A stretch of DNA of 64,000 nt from Petrolisthes cinctipes (taxonomy: Eukaryota; Arthropoda; Malacostraca; Decapoda; Porcellanidae), in assembly GCA_033782935.1 (NCBI GenBank), contig JAWQEG010001234.1:752501-816500 (forward strand), in the 5' to 3' direction. Below are positions 1-10,405 of the stretch, piece after piece. Made by a program: the position numbers and the translations under genes. Position 1 is the stretch's first letter, and every line of letters begins with the position of its first letter. The notes beneath the pieces are model-generated. The model had not been told where the DNA came from. It searched no databases and saw only the letters and a program-made list of their open reading frames with translations.

Positions 1-2279
1 AAGCTCAAAATCGATATTTTAGGTGCCCAAAGACGATATCTCAAATTCAGGCCTAAAACACCCGAAAATTCGATATTTTGGGGTCCCAGAAGTGATCTGT
101 ACAAGCCTACTTAGTGCTAGAATATTTTCAAAATATAGGCCGAAAACATGCTAAAAATCTATATTTTAGGTGCCCAAAGTCGATATCTCAAATTCATGCC
201 CAAATCACACGAAAATTCGATATTTTTGGGTCCCTGAAGCGATCTGTACATGCCTACTCAGTGCTAGAATATTTTCAAAATATAGGCCCAAAACATGCTC
301 AAAATCGATATTTTAGGTGCACAAAGACGATATCTCAAATTAAGGCCCAAAACACCCGAAAATTCGATATTTTGGGGTCCCAGAAGCGATCTGTACTTGC
401 CTACTCCGTGTTAGAGTATTTTCAAAATACAGGCCCAAAACATACTGAAAATCGATCTTTTAGGTGCCCAAAAGTCGATATGTGCATGGATCTTCTGTAC
501 CCGTTTATATCTCAAATTCAGGCCCAAAACACCCGAAAATTCGATATTTTGGGGTCCCAGAAGCGATCTGACCATGCCTACTCCGAATTAGAGTATTTTA
601 TAAATACAGGCCGAAAACATGCTCAAAATCGATAATTTTGGGGACCAAACTCAATATGTGTATGAATCTTCTGCACCCGTTTATATTCCAAATTCAACCT
701 CAAAACACCCGAAAATTCGATATTTTTGGGTCCATGAAGTGATCTGTACATGCCTACTCAGTGTTAGAATGTTTTCAAAATATAGGCCCAAAACATGTTC
801 AAAATCGATATTTTAGGTGCCCAAAGTCGATATCTAAAATTCAGGCCCAAAACACCCGAAAATTCGATATTTTGGGGTCCCAGAAGCGATCTGTACTTGC
901 CTACTCTGTGTTAGAGTATTTTCAAAATACAGGCCCAAAACATACTAAAAATCGATCTTTTAGGTGCCTAAAAGTCGATATGTGCATGCATCTTCCGTAC
1001 CCGTTTATATCTCAAATTCAGGCTCAAAACACCCGAAAATTCAATATTTTGGGGTCCCAGAAGTGATTTGTACAAGCCTACTTAGTGCTAGAATATTTTC
1101 AAAATATAGGCCCAAAACATGCTAAAAATCTATATTTTAGGTGCACAAAGTCGATATCTTAATTTCATGCCCAAGTCACCCGAAAATTCGATATTTTTTG
1201 GTCCCTGAAGCGATCTGTACATGCCTACTCAATGCTAGAATATTTTCAAAATATAGGCCCAAAACATGCTCAAACTCGATATTTTAGGTGCCCAAAGACG
1301 ATATCTCAAATTCAGGCCCAAAACACCCGAAAATTCGATATTTTGGGGTCCCAGAAGCGATCTGTACTTGCCTACCCCGTGTTAGAGTATTTTCAAAATA
1401 CAGGCCGAAAACATACTGAAAATCGATCTTTTAGGTGCCCAAAAGTCGATATGTGCATGCATCTTCTGTACCCGTTTATATCTCAAATTCAGGCTCAAAA
1501 CACCCGAAAATTCGATATTTTGGGGTTGCAGAAGCGATCTGTACATGCCTACTCAGATACAGGCCCAAAACATGCTGAAAATCGATATTTTAGGTGCCCA
1601 AAGTCAATGTGTATGCATCTTCTGCACCTGTTTATATATTAAATTGAACCTCAAAATACCCGAAAATTCGATATTTTTGGGTCCCAGAAGCGATCTGTAC
1701 ATGCCTACTCAGTGCTAGAATGTTTTCAAAATAAAGGCTCAAAACAAGCTCAAAATTGATATTTTAGGTGCCCAAAGTCGATATCTCAAATTCAGGCCCA
1801 AAACACCCGAAAATTCGATATTTTGGGGTCCCAGAAGCGATCTGTACTTGCCTACTTCGTGTTAGAGCATTTTCAAAATACAGGCCCAAAACATACTGAA
1901 AATCGATCTTTTAGGTGCCCAAAAGTCGATATGTACATGCATCTTCCGTACCCGTTTAGATCTCAAATTCAGGCTTCAAAACACCCAAAAATTCGATATT
2001 TTGGGGTCCCAGAAGTGATCTGTACAAGCCTACTTAGTGCTCGAATATTTTCAAAATATAGGCCCAAAACATGCTAAAAATCTATATTTTAGGTGCCCAA
2101 AGTCGATATCTCAAATTCATGCCCAAATCACCGGAAAATTCGATATTTTGGGGTCCATAAGGCAATCTGTACATGCCTACTCAGTGCTAGAATATTTTCA
2201 AAATATAGGCCCAAAACATGCTCAAAATCGATATTTTAGGTGCCCAAAAACGATATCTCAAATTCAGGCCCAAAACACC

Positions 2280-3074
2280 CGAAAATTCGATATTTTGGGG
2301 TCCCAGAAGCGATCTGTACTTGCCTACTTCGTGTTAGAGTTTTTTCAAAATACTGGCCCAAAACATACTGAAAATCGATCTTTTAGGTGCCCAAAACTCG
2401 ATATGTGCATGCATCTTCCGTACCGGTTTATATCTCAAATTCAGGCTCAAAACACCCGGAAATTCGATATTTTGGGGTCCCAGAAGTGATCTGTACAAGC
2501 CTACTTAGTGCTAGAATATTTTCAAAATATAGGCCCAAAACATGCTAAAAATCTATATTTTAGGTGCCAAAAGTCGATATCTCAAATTCATGCCCAAATC
2601 ACTCGAAAATTCGATATTTTTGGGTCCCAGAAGCGATCTGTACATGCCTACTCAGTGCTAGAATATTTTCAAAATATAGTCCCAAAACATGCTCAAAATC
2701 GATATTTTAAGTGCCCAAAGACGATATATCAAATTCAGGCCCAAAACACCCGAAAATTCGATATTTTGGGGTCCCATAAGCGATCTGTACTTGCCTACTC
2801 CGTGTTAGAGTATTTTCAAAATACAGGCCCAAAACATATTGAAAATCGATCGTTTAGGTGCCGAAAAGTCGATATGTGCATGCATCTTCCGTACCCGTTT
2901 ATATCTCAAATTCAGGCCCAAAACACCCGAAAATACGATATTTTGGGGTCCCAGAAGCGATCTGTACATGCCTACTCCGTGCTAGTATATTTTCAAAATA
3001 CAGGCCCAAAACATGCTCAAAATCGATATTATAGGTGCCCAAAGTCGATATCTCAAATTCAGGCCCAAAACACC
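2280..3074 (+). repeat. 795-bp five-monomer unit L-S-S-L-S, copy 1
   Basis: Monomer starts fall at 2280, 2457, 2604, 2751 and 2928, giving lengths 177, 147, 147, 177 and 147 (sum 795). Private variants shared with copy 2 include AGAGTTTTTTCAAAATACTGG, AAAACTCGATATG, CCGTACCGG, CACCCGGAAATTCG and ATAGTCCC. Shared private variants show recent duplication, as opposed to general family similarity. Confidence 0.92.
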
Positions 3075-3830
3075 CGAAAATTCGATATTTTGGGGTCCCA
3101 GAAGCGATCTGTACTTGCCTACTTCGTGTTAGAGTTTTTTCAAAATACTGGCCCAAAACATACTGAAAATCGATCTTTTAGGTGCCCAAAACTCGATATG
3201 TGCATGCATCTTCCGTACCGGTTTATATCTCAAATTCAGGCTCAAAACACCCGGAAATTCGATATTTTGGGGTCCCAGAAGTGATCTGTACAAGCCTACT
3301 TAGTGCTAGAATATTTTCAAAATATAGGCCCAAAACATGCTAAAAATCTATATTTTAGGTGCCAAAAGTCGATATCTCAAATTCATGCCCAAATCACTCG
3401 AAAATTCGATATTTTTGGGTCCCAGAAGCGATCTGTACATGCCTACTCAGTGCTAGAATATTTTCAAAATATAGTCCCAAAACATGCTCAAAATCGATAT
3501 TTTAAGTGCCCAAAGACGATATATCAAATTCAGGCCCAAAACACCCGAAAATTCGATATTTTGGGGTCCCATAAGCGATCTGTACTTGCCTACTCCGTGT
3601 TAGAGTATTTTCAAAATACAGGCCGAAAACATATTGAAAATCGATCGTTTAGGTGCCGAAAAGTCGATATGTGCATGCATCTTCCGTACCCGTTTATATC
3701 TCAAATTCAGGCCCAAAACACCCGAAAATACGATATTTTGGGGTCCCAGAAGCGATCTGTACATGCCTACTCCGTGCTAGTATATTTTCAAAATACATGC
3801 CCAAAACATGCTCAAAATCGATGTTTTTGG
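3075..3830 (+). repeat. 795-bp five-monomer unit, copy 2
   Basis: Repeats copy 1 at an offset of exactly 795 bp with very few differences (for example GGCCGAAAACATATTG against GGCCCAAAACATATTG). Similarity ends inside the fifth monomer near 3,830, where this copy continues as an L2 monomer (GGTAACC) instead of S. The exchange point therefore lies within a monomer. Confidence 0.9.
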
Positions 3831-4870
3831 TAACCAAACTCAATATGTGTATACATCTTCTGCACCCGTTTATATCCCAAATTCAACCTCAAAACACCCG
3901 AAAATTCGATATTTTTGGGTCTCAGAAGCGATCTGTACATGCATACTCAGTGCTAGAATGTTTTCAAAATATAGGCCCAAAAAATGCTCAAAATCGATAT
4001 TATAGGTGCCCAAAGTCGATATCTCAAATTCAGGCCCAAAACACCCGAAAATTCGATATTTTGGGGTCCCAGAAGCGATCTGTACTTGCCTACTCCGTGT
4101 TAGAGTATTTTCAAAATACAGGCCCAAAACATACTAAATATCGATCTTTTAGGTGCCCAAAAGTCGATTTGTGCATGCATCTTCCGTACCCGTTTATATC
4201 TCAAATTCAGGCTCAAAACACCCGAAAATTCGATATTTTGTGGTCCCAGAAATGATCTGTACAAGCCTACTTAGTGCTAGAATATTTTAAAAATATAGGC
4301 CCAAAACATGCTAAAAATCTATATTTTAGGTGCCCAAAGTCGATATCTCAAATTCATGCCCAAATCACCCGAAAATTCGATATTTTTTGGTCCCTGAAGC
4401 GATCTGTACATGCCTACTCAGTGCTAGAATATTTTCAAAATATAGGCCCAAAACATGCTCAAAATCGATATTTTAGGTGCCCAAAGACGATATCTCAAAT
4501 TCAGGCCCAAAACACCCGAAAATTCGATATTTTGGGGTCCCAGAAGCGATCTGTACATGCCTACTCCGTGTTAGAGTATTTTCAAAATACAGGCCCAAAA
4601 CATGCTCAAAATCGATATTTTTGGTGACCAAACTCAATATGTGTATGCATCTTCTGCACCCGTTTATATCCCAAATTCAACCTCAAAACACCCGAAAATT
4701 CGATATTTTTGGGTCCCAGAAGCGATCTGTACATGCCTACTCAGTGCTAGAATTTTTTCAAAATATAGGCCCAAAACATGCTCAAAATCGATATTTTAGG
4801 TGCCCAAAGTCGATATCTCAAATTCAGGCCCAAAACACCCGAAAATTCGATATTTTGGGGTCCCAAAAGC

Positions 4871-4959
4871 GATCTGTACTTGCCTACTCCGTGTTAGAGT
4901 ATTTTCAAAATACAGGCCCAAAACATACTAAAAATCGATCTTTTAGGTGCCCAAAAGTC
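4871..4959 (+). repeat. Half-monomer A of a long monomer (89 bp)
   Basis: Starts GATCTGTACTTGCC and ends CCCAAAAGTC. It aligns end to end, without gaps over at least the first 80 positions, with the following half (4960-5047). Shared blocks include GAT-TGT-CATGC, AGGC-CAAAACA, AAAAT-CGATATTTT and CCCA. It carries the central palindrome (GTATTTT-C-AAAATAC at 4899-4913). This is the half that type D monomers have shortened by 18 bp. Confidence 0.85.
4899..4913. repeat. Central 15-bp palindrome, L form (exemplar)
   Basis: GTATTTT-C-AAAATAC: also perfect 7-bp arms. Compared with the S form, the outermost base of each arm has changed (A to G on the left, T to C on the right), so pairing is kept. 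Many L and L2 monomers have this form. A subset of L monomers reads GCATTTTC on the left and has lost one pair. Confidence 0.85.
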
Positions 4960-5047
4960 GATATGTGCATGCATCTTCCGTACCCGTTTATATCTCAAAT
5001 TCAGGCTCAAAACACCCGAAAATTCGATATTTTGGGGTCCCAGAAGT
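4960..5047 (+). repeat. Half-monomer B of a long monomer (88 bp)
   Basis: Starts GATATGTGCATGCATC and ends CCCAGAAGT. Using consensus L halves, about 61 of 88 positions match half A by hand count. Type S monomers lack positions 6-34 of this half. Together the halves make the 177-bp long monomer, so the satellite descends from an approximately 88-bp tandem unit (inference from the alignment). Confidence 0.85.
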
Positions 5048-5163
5048 GATCTGTACAAGCCTATTTAGTGCTAGAATATTTTCAAAATATAGGCCCAAAA
5101 CATGCTAAAAATCTATATTTTAGGTGCCCAAAGTCGATATCTCAAATTCATGCCCAAATTACC
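5017..5163 (+). repeat. Type S monomer, 147 bp (exemplar)
   Basis: Landmark-to-landmark length is exactly 147 bp here, and again at 2457-2603, 2604-2750 and 31154-31300. Relative to the long monomer it lacks 29 bp between GATAT and CTCAAATT. The missing segment ends in ATAT and is preceded by ATAT, a 4-base direct repeat consistent with slippage deletion. There are two main subtypes. One starts ACAAGCCTACTTAG and ends CATGCCCAAATCACCC. The other starts ACATGCCTACTCAG and reads AAAGACGATATCTC. They usually occur as an adjacent pair, in that order. Confidence 0.95.
5076..5090. repeat. Central 15-bp palindrome, S form (exemplar)
   Basis: ATATTTT-C-AAAATAT: perfect 7-bp arms around a single C. 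It is present in most S monomers of the forward arm. It could form a small hairpin or cruciform, or mark a dyad for protein binding (inference). Some S monomers carry a G in the left arm (ATGTTTTC), which breaks one pair. It is missing from D monomers. Confidence 0.85.
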
Positions 5164-5769
5164 CGAAAATTCGATATTTTGGGGTCCCAGAAGCAATCTG
5201 TACTTGCCTACTCCGTGTTAGAGTATTTTCAAAATACAGGCCCAAAACATACTGAAAATCGATCTTTTAGGTGCCAAAAAGTCGATATGTGCATGCATCT
5301 TCCGTACCCGTTTATATCTCAAATTCAGGCCCAAAACACCCGAAAATTCGATATTTTGGGGCCCCAGAAGCGATCTGTACATGCCTACTCCGTGTTAGAG
5401 TATTTTATAAATACAGGCCCAAAACATACTCAAAATCGATATTTTTGGTGACCAAAAGTCGATATGTGCATGCATCTTCCGTACCCGTTTAGATCTCAAA
5501 TTCAGGCTCAAAACACCCAAAAATTCGATATTTTGGGGTCCCAGAAGTGATCTGTACAAGCCTACTTAGTGCTAGAATATTTTAAAAATATAGGCCCAAA
5601 ACATGCTAAAAATCTATATTTTAGGTGCCCAAAGTCGATATCTCAAATTCATGCCCAAATCACCCGAAAATTCGATATTTTGGGGTCCATGAAGCAATCT
5701 GTACATGCCTACTCAGTGCTAGAATATTTTCAAAATATAGTCCCAAAACATGCTCAAAATCGATATTTT

Positions 5770-8015
5770 AGGTGCCCAAAGACGATATCTCAAATTCAGG
5801 CCAAAAAACACCTGAAAATTCGATATTTTGGGGACCCAGAAGCGATCTGTACTTGCCTACTCCGTGTTAGAGTATTTTCAAAATACTGGCCCAAAACATA
5901 CTGAAAATCGATCTTTTAGGTGCCCAAAAGTCGATATGTGCATGCATCTTCCGTACCGGTTTATATCTCAAATTCAGGCTCAAAACACCCGAAAATTCGA
6001 TATTTTGGGGTCCCAGAAGTGATCTGTACAAGCCTACTTAGTGCTAGAATATTTTCAAAATATAGGCCCAAAACATGCTAAAAATCTATATTTTAGGTGC
6101 CCAAAGTCGATATCTCAAATTCATGCCCAAATCACCCGAAAATTCGATATTTTTGGGTCCCAGAAGCGATCTGTACATGCCTACTCAGTGCTAGAATATT
6201 TTCAAAATATAGTCCCAAAACATGCTCGAAATCGATATTTTAGGTGCCCAAAGACGATATATAAAATTCAGGCCCAAAACACCCGAAAATTCGATATTTT
6301 GGGGTCCCAGAAGCGATCTGTACTTGCCTACTCCGTGTTAAAGTATTTTCAAAATACAGGCTCAAAACATATTGAAAATCGATCTTTTAGGTGCCCAAAA
6401 GTCGATATGTGCATGCATCTTCCGTACCCGTTTATATCTCAAATTCAGGCCCAAAACACCCGAAAATTCGATATTTTGGGGTCCCAGAAGCGATCTGTAC
6501 ATGCCTACTCCGTGTTAGGGTATTTTCAAAATACAGTCCCAAAACATGCTCAAAATCGATATTTTTGGTAACCAAACTCAATATGTGTATGCATCTTCTG
6601 CACCCGTTTATATCCCAAATTCAACCTCAAAACACCCGAAAATTCGAAATTTTTGGATCCCAGAAGCGATCTGTACATGCCTACTCAGTGCTAGAATGTT
6701 TTAAAAATATAGGCCCAAAAAATACTCAAAATCGATATTTTAGGTGCCCAAAGTCGATATCTAAAATTCAGGCCCAAAACTCCCGAAAATTCGATATTTT
6801 GGGGTCCCAGAAGCGATCTGTACTTGCCTACTCCGTGTTAGAGTATTTTCAAAATACAGGCCCAAAACATACTAAAAATCGAACTTTTAGGTGCCCTAAA
6901 GTAGATATGTGCATGCATCTTCCGTACCCGTTTATATCTCAAATTCAGGCTCAAAACACCGAAAATTCGATATTTTGGGGTCCCAGAAGTGATCTGTACA
7001 AGTCTACTTAGTGCTAGAATATTTTAAAAATATAGGCCAAAAACATGCTAAAAATCTATATTTTAGGTGCCCAAAGTCGATATCTCAAATTCAGGCACAA
7101 AACACCAGAAAATTCGATATTTTGGGGTCCCAGAAGCGATCTGTACTTGCCTACTCCGTGTTAGAGTATTTTCAAAATACAGGCCCAAAACATACTAAAA
7201 ATCGAACTTTTAGGTGCCCTAAAGTCGATATGTGCATGCATCTTCTGTACCCGTTTATATCTCAAATTCAGGCTCCAAACACCCGAAAATTCGATATTTT
7301 GGGGTCCCAGAAGTGATCTGTACATGCCTACTCAGATACAGGCCCGAAACATGCTGAAAATCGATATTTTAGGTGCCCAAAATCAATGTGTATGCATCTT
7401 CTGTACCTGTTTATATATTAAATTCAACCTCAAAATACCCGAAAATTCGGTATTTTTGGGTCCCAGAAGCGATCTGTACATGCCTACTCAGTGCTAGAAT
7501 GTTTTCAAAATATACGCTCAAAACATGCTCAAAATCGATATTTTAGGTGCCCAAAGTCGATATCTCAAATTCTGGCCCAAAACACCCAAAAATTCGATAT
7601 TTTGGGGTCCCAAAAGCGATCTGTACTTGCCTACTCCGTGTTAGAGCATTTTCAAAATACAGGCCCAAAACATACTGAAAATCGATCTTTTAGGTGCCCA
7701 AAGTCGATATGTGCATGCATCTTCCGTACCCGTTTAGATCTCAAATTCTGGCTCAAAACACCCGAAAATTCGATAATTTGGGGTCCCAGAAGTGATCTGT
7801 ACTAGCTTACTTAGTGCTAGAATATTTTCAAAATATAGACCCAAAACATGCTAAAAATCTATATTTTAGTTGCCCAAAGTCGATATCTCAAATTCATGCC
7901 CAAATCACCCGAAAATTCGATATTTTGGGGTCCATAAAGCGATCTGTACATGCCTACTCAGTGCTAGAATATTTTCAAAATATAGGCCCAAAACATGCTC
8001 AAAATCGATTTTTTA
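5770..8015 (+). repeat. About 2.25-kb higher-order block, copy 1
   Basis: Matched by the next block at an offset of 2,245 bp. Private markers include GGCCAAAAAACACCTG near 5,802, CGAAATTTTTGGATCCC near 6,645 and CACCGAAAATTCG with a lost C near 6,958. After about 7,090 the offset becomes 2,392, because this copy lacks one whole 147-bp S monomer that copy 2 has near 9,335-9,480. Confidence 0.9.
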
Positions 8016-10405
8016 GGTGCCCAAAGACGATATCTCAAATTCAGGCCAAAAAACACCTGAAAATTCGATATTTTGGGGACCCAGAAGCGATCTGTACTTG
8101 CCTACTCCGTGTTAGAGTATTTTCAAAATACTGGCCCAAAACATACTGAAAATCGATCTTTTAGGTGCCCAAAAGTCGATATGTGCATGCATCTTCCGTA
8201 CCGGTTTATATCTCAAATTCAGGCTCAAAACACCCGAAAATTCGATATTTTGGGGTCCCAGAAGTGATCTGTACAAGCCTACTTAGTGCTAGAATATTTT
8301 CAAAATATAGGCCCAAAACATGCTAAAAATCTATATTTTAGGTGCCCAAAGTCGATATCTCAAATTCATGCCCAAATCACCCGAAAATTCGATATTTTTG
8401 GGTCCCAGAAGCGATCTGTACATGCCTACTCAGTGCTAGAATATTTGCAAAATATAGTCCCAAAACATGCTCGAAATCGATATTTTAGGTGCCCAAAGAC
8501 GATATATAAAATTCAGGCCCAAAACACCCGAAAATTCGATATTTTGGGGTCCCAGAAGCGATCTGTACTTGCCTACTCCGTGTTAAAGTATTTTCAAAAT
8601 ACAGGCTCAAAACATATTGAAAATCGATCTTTTAGGTGCCCAAAAGTCGATATGTGCATGCATCTTCCGTACCCGTTTATATCTCAAATTCAGGCCCAAA
8701 ACACCCGAAAATTCGATATTTTGGGGTCCCAGAAGCGATCTGTACATGCCTACTCCGTGTTAGGGTATTTTCAAAATACAGTCCCAAAACATGCTCAAAA
8801 TCGATATTTTTGGTAACCAAACTCAATATGTGTATGCATCTTCTGCACCCGTTTATATCCCAAATTCAACCTCAAAACACCCGAAAATTCGAAATTTTTG
8901 GATCCCAGAAGCGATCTGTACATGCCTACTCAGTGCTAGAATGTTTTAAAAATATAGGCCCAAAAAATACTCAAAATCGATATTTTAGGTGCCCAAAGTC
9001 GATATCTAAAATTCAGGCCCAAAACTCCCGAAAATTCGATATTTTGGGGTCCCAGAAGCGATCTGTACTTGCCTACTCCGTGTTAGAGTATTTTCAAAAT
9101 ACAGGCCCAAAACATACTAAAAATCGAACTTTTAGGTGCCCTAAAGTAGATATGTGCATGCATCTTCCGTACCCGTTTATATCTCAAATTCAGGCTCAAA
9201 ACACCGAAAATTCGATATTTTGGGGTCCCAGAAGTGATCTGTACAAGTCTACTTAGTGCTAGAATATTTTAAAAATATAGGCCAAAAACATGCTAAAAAT
9301 CTATATTTTAGGTGCCCAAAGTCGATATCTCAAATTCATGCCCAAATCACCCGAAAATTCGATATTTTTTGGTCCCTGAAGTCATCTGTACATGCCTACT
9401 CAGTGCTAGAATATTTTCAAAATATAGGCCCAAAAAATGCTCAAAATCGATATTTTAGGTGTCCAAAGACGATATCTCAAATTCAGGCACAAAACACCAG
9501 AAAATTCGATATTTTGGGGTCTCAGAAGCGATCTGTACTTGCCTACTCCGTGTTAGAGTATTTTCAAAATACAGGCCCAAAACATACTAAAAATCGAACT
9601 TTTAGGTGCCCTAAAGTCGATATGTGCATGCATCTTCTGTACCCGTTTATATCTCAAATTCAGGCTCCAAACACCCGAAAATTCGATATTTTGGGGTCCC
9701 AGAAGTGATCTGTACATGCCTACTCAGATACAGGCCCGAAACATGCTGAAAATCGATATTTTAGGTGCCCAAAATCAATGTGTATGCATCTTCTGTACCT
9801 GTTTATATATTAAATTCAACCTAAAAATACCCGAAAATTCGGTATTTTTGGGTCCCAGAAGCGATCTGTACATGCCTACTCAGTGCTAGAATGTTTTCAA
9901 AATATACGCTCAAAACATGCTCAAAATCGATATTTTAGGTGCCCAAAGTCGATATCTCAAATTCTGGCCCAAAACACCCAAAAATTCGATATTTTGGGGT
10001 CCCAAAAGCGATCTGTACTTGCCTACTCCGTGTTAGAGCATTTTCAAAATACAGGCCCAAAACATACTGAAAATCGATCTTTTAGGTGCCCAAAGTCGAT
10101 ATGTGCATGCATCTTCCGTACCCGTTTAGATCTCAAATTCTGGCTCAAAACACCCGAAAATTCGATAATTTGGGGTCCCAGAAGTGATCTGTATTAGCTT
10201 ACTTAGTGCTAGAATATTTTCAAAATATAGACCCAAAACATGCTAAAAATCTATATTTTAGTTGCCCAAAGTCGATATCTCAAATTCATGCCCAAATCAC
10301 CCGAAAATTCGATATTTTGGGGTCCATAAAGCGATCTGTACATGCCTACTCAGTGCTAGAATATTTTCAAAATATAGGCCCAAAACATGCTCAAAATCGA
10401 TTTTT
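8015..10405 (+). repeat. About 2.39-kb higher-order block, copy 2
   Basis: Near-identical to copy 1, with few substitutions (for example ATATTTGCAAAATATAG near 8,445) and one extra S monomer. The right end, including TACTAGCTTAC or TATTAGCTTAC and GATTTTTTAGG, is shared again with the block near 16.1-16.8 kb. Confidence 0.9.

Larger units (their letters stand above)
4840..5016 (+). repeat. Type L monomer, 177 bp (exemplar)
   Basis: Landmark-to-landmark length is 177 bp here, at 2280-2456 and at 2751-2927. Diagnostic bases are ACTTGCCTACTCCGTGTTAG, CATACTGAAAATCGATC and CCCAAAAGTCGATATGTG, followed by the 29-bp segment containing GCATGCATCTTC that S monomers lack. The extra A in CCCAAAAG makes it 177 rather than 176. 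It is the most complete form and shows the dimeric build most clearly. Confidence 0.95.
1..5770 (+). repeat. Left domain, mixed S/L/L2 units
   Basis: Monomers run in the order S-S-L with L2 or D inserted, without a single fixed higher-order period. One D monomer lies near 1,556. The domain contains the 795-bp duplication described separately. Long open frames are frequent only because 147 and 177 are multiples of three. No gene is seen. Confidence 0.85.

Noticed and set aside
2508..3284. 258-residue open frame, and similar frames all through the forward arm
   Set aside because: It is the satellite read in frame. Lengths divisible by three and few stop codons explain it. Other frames are open over the same bases, the start lies at an arbitrary monomer position, and frames end at ordinary monomer variants.
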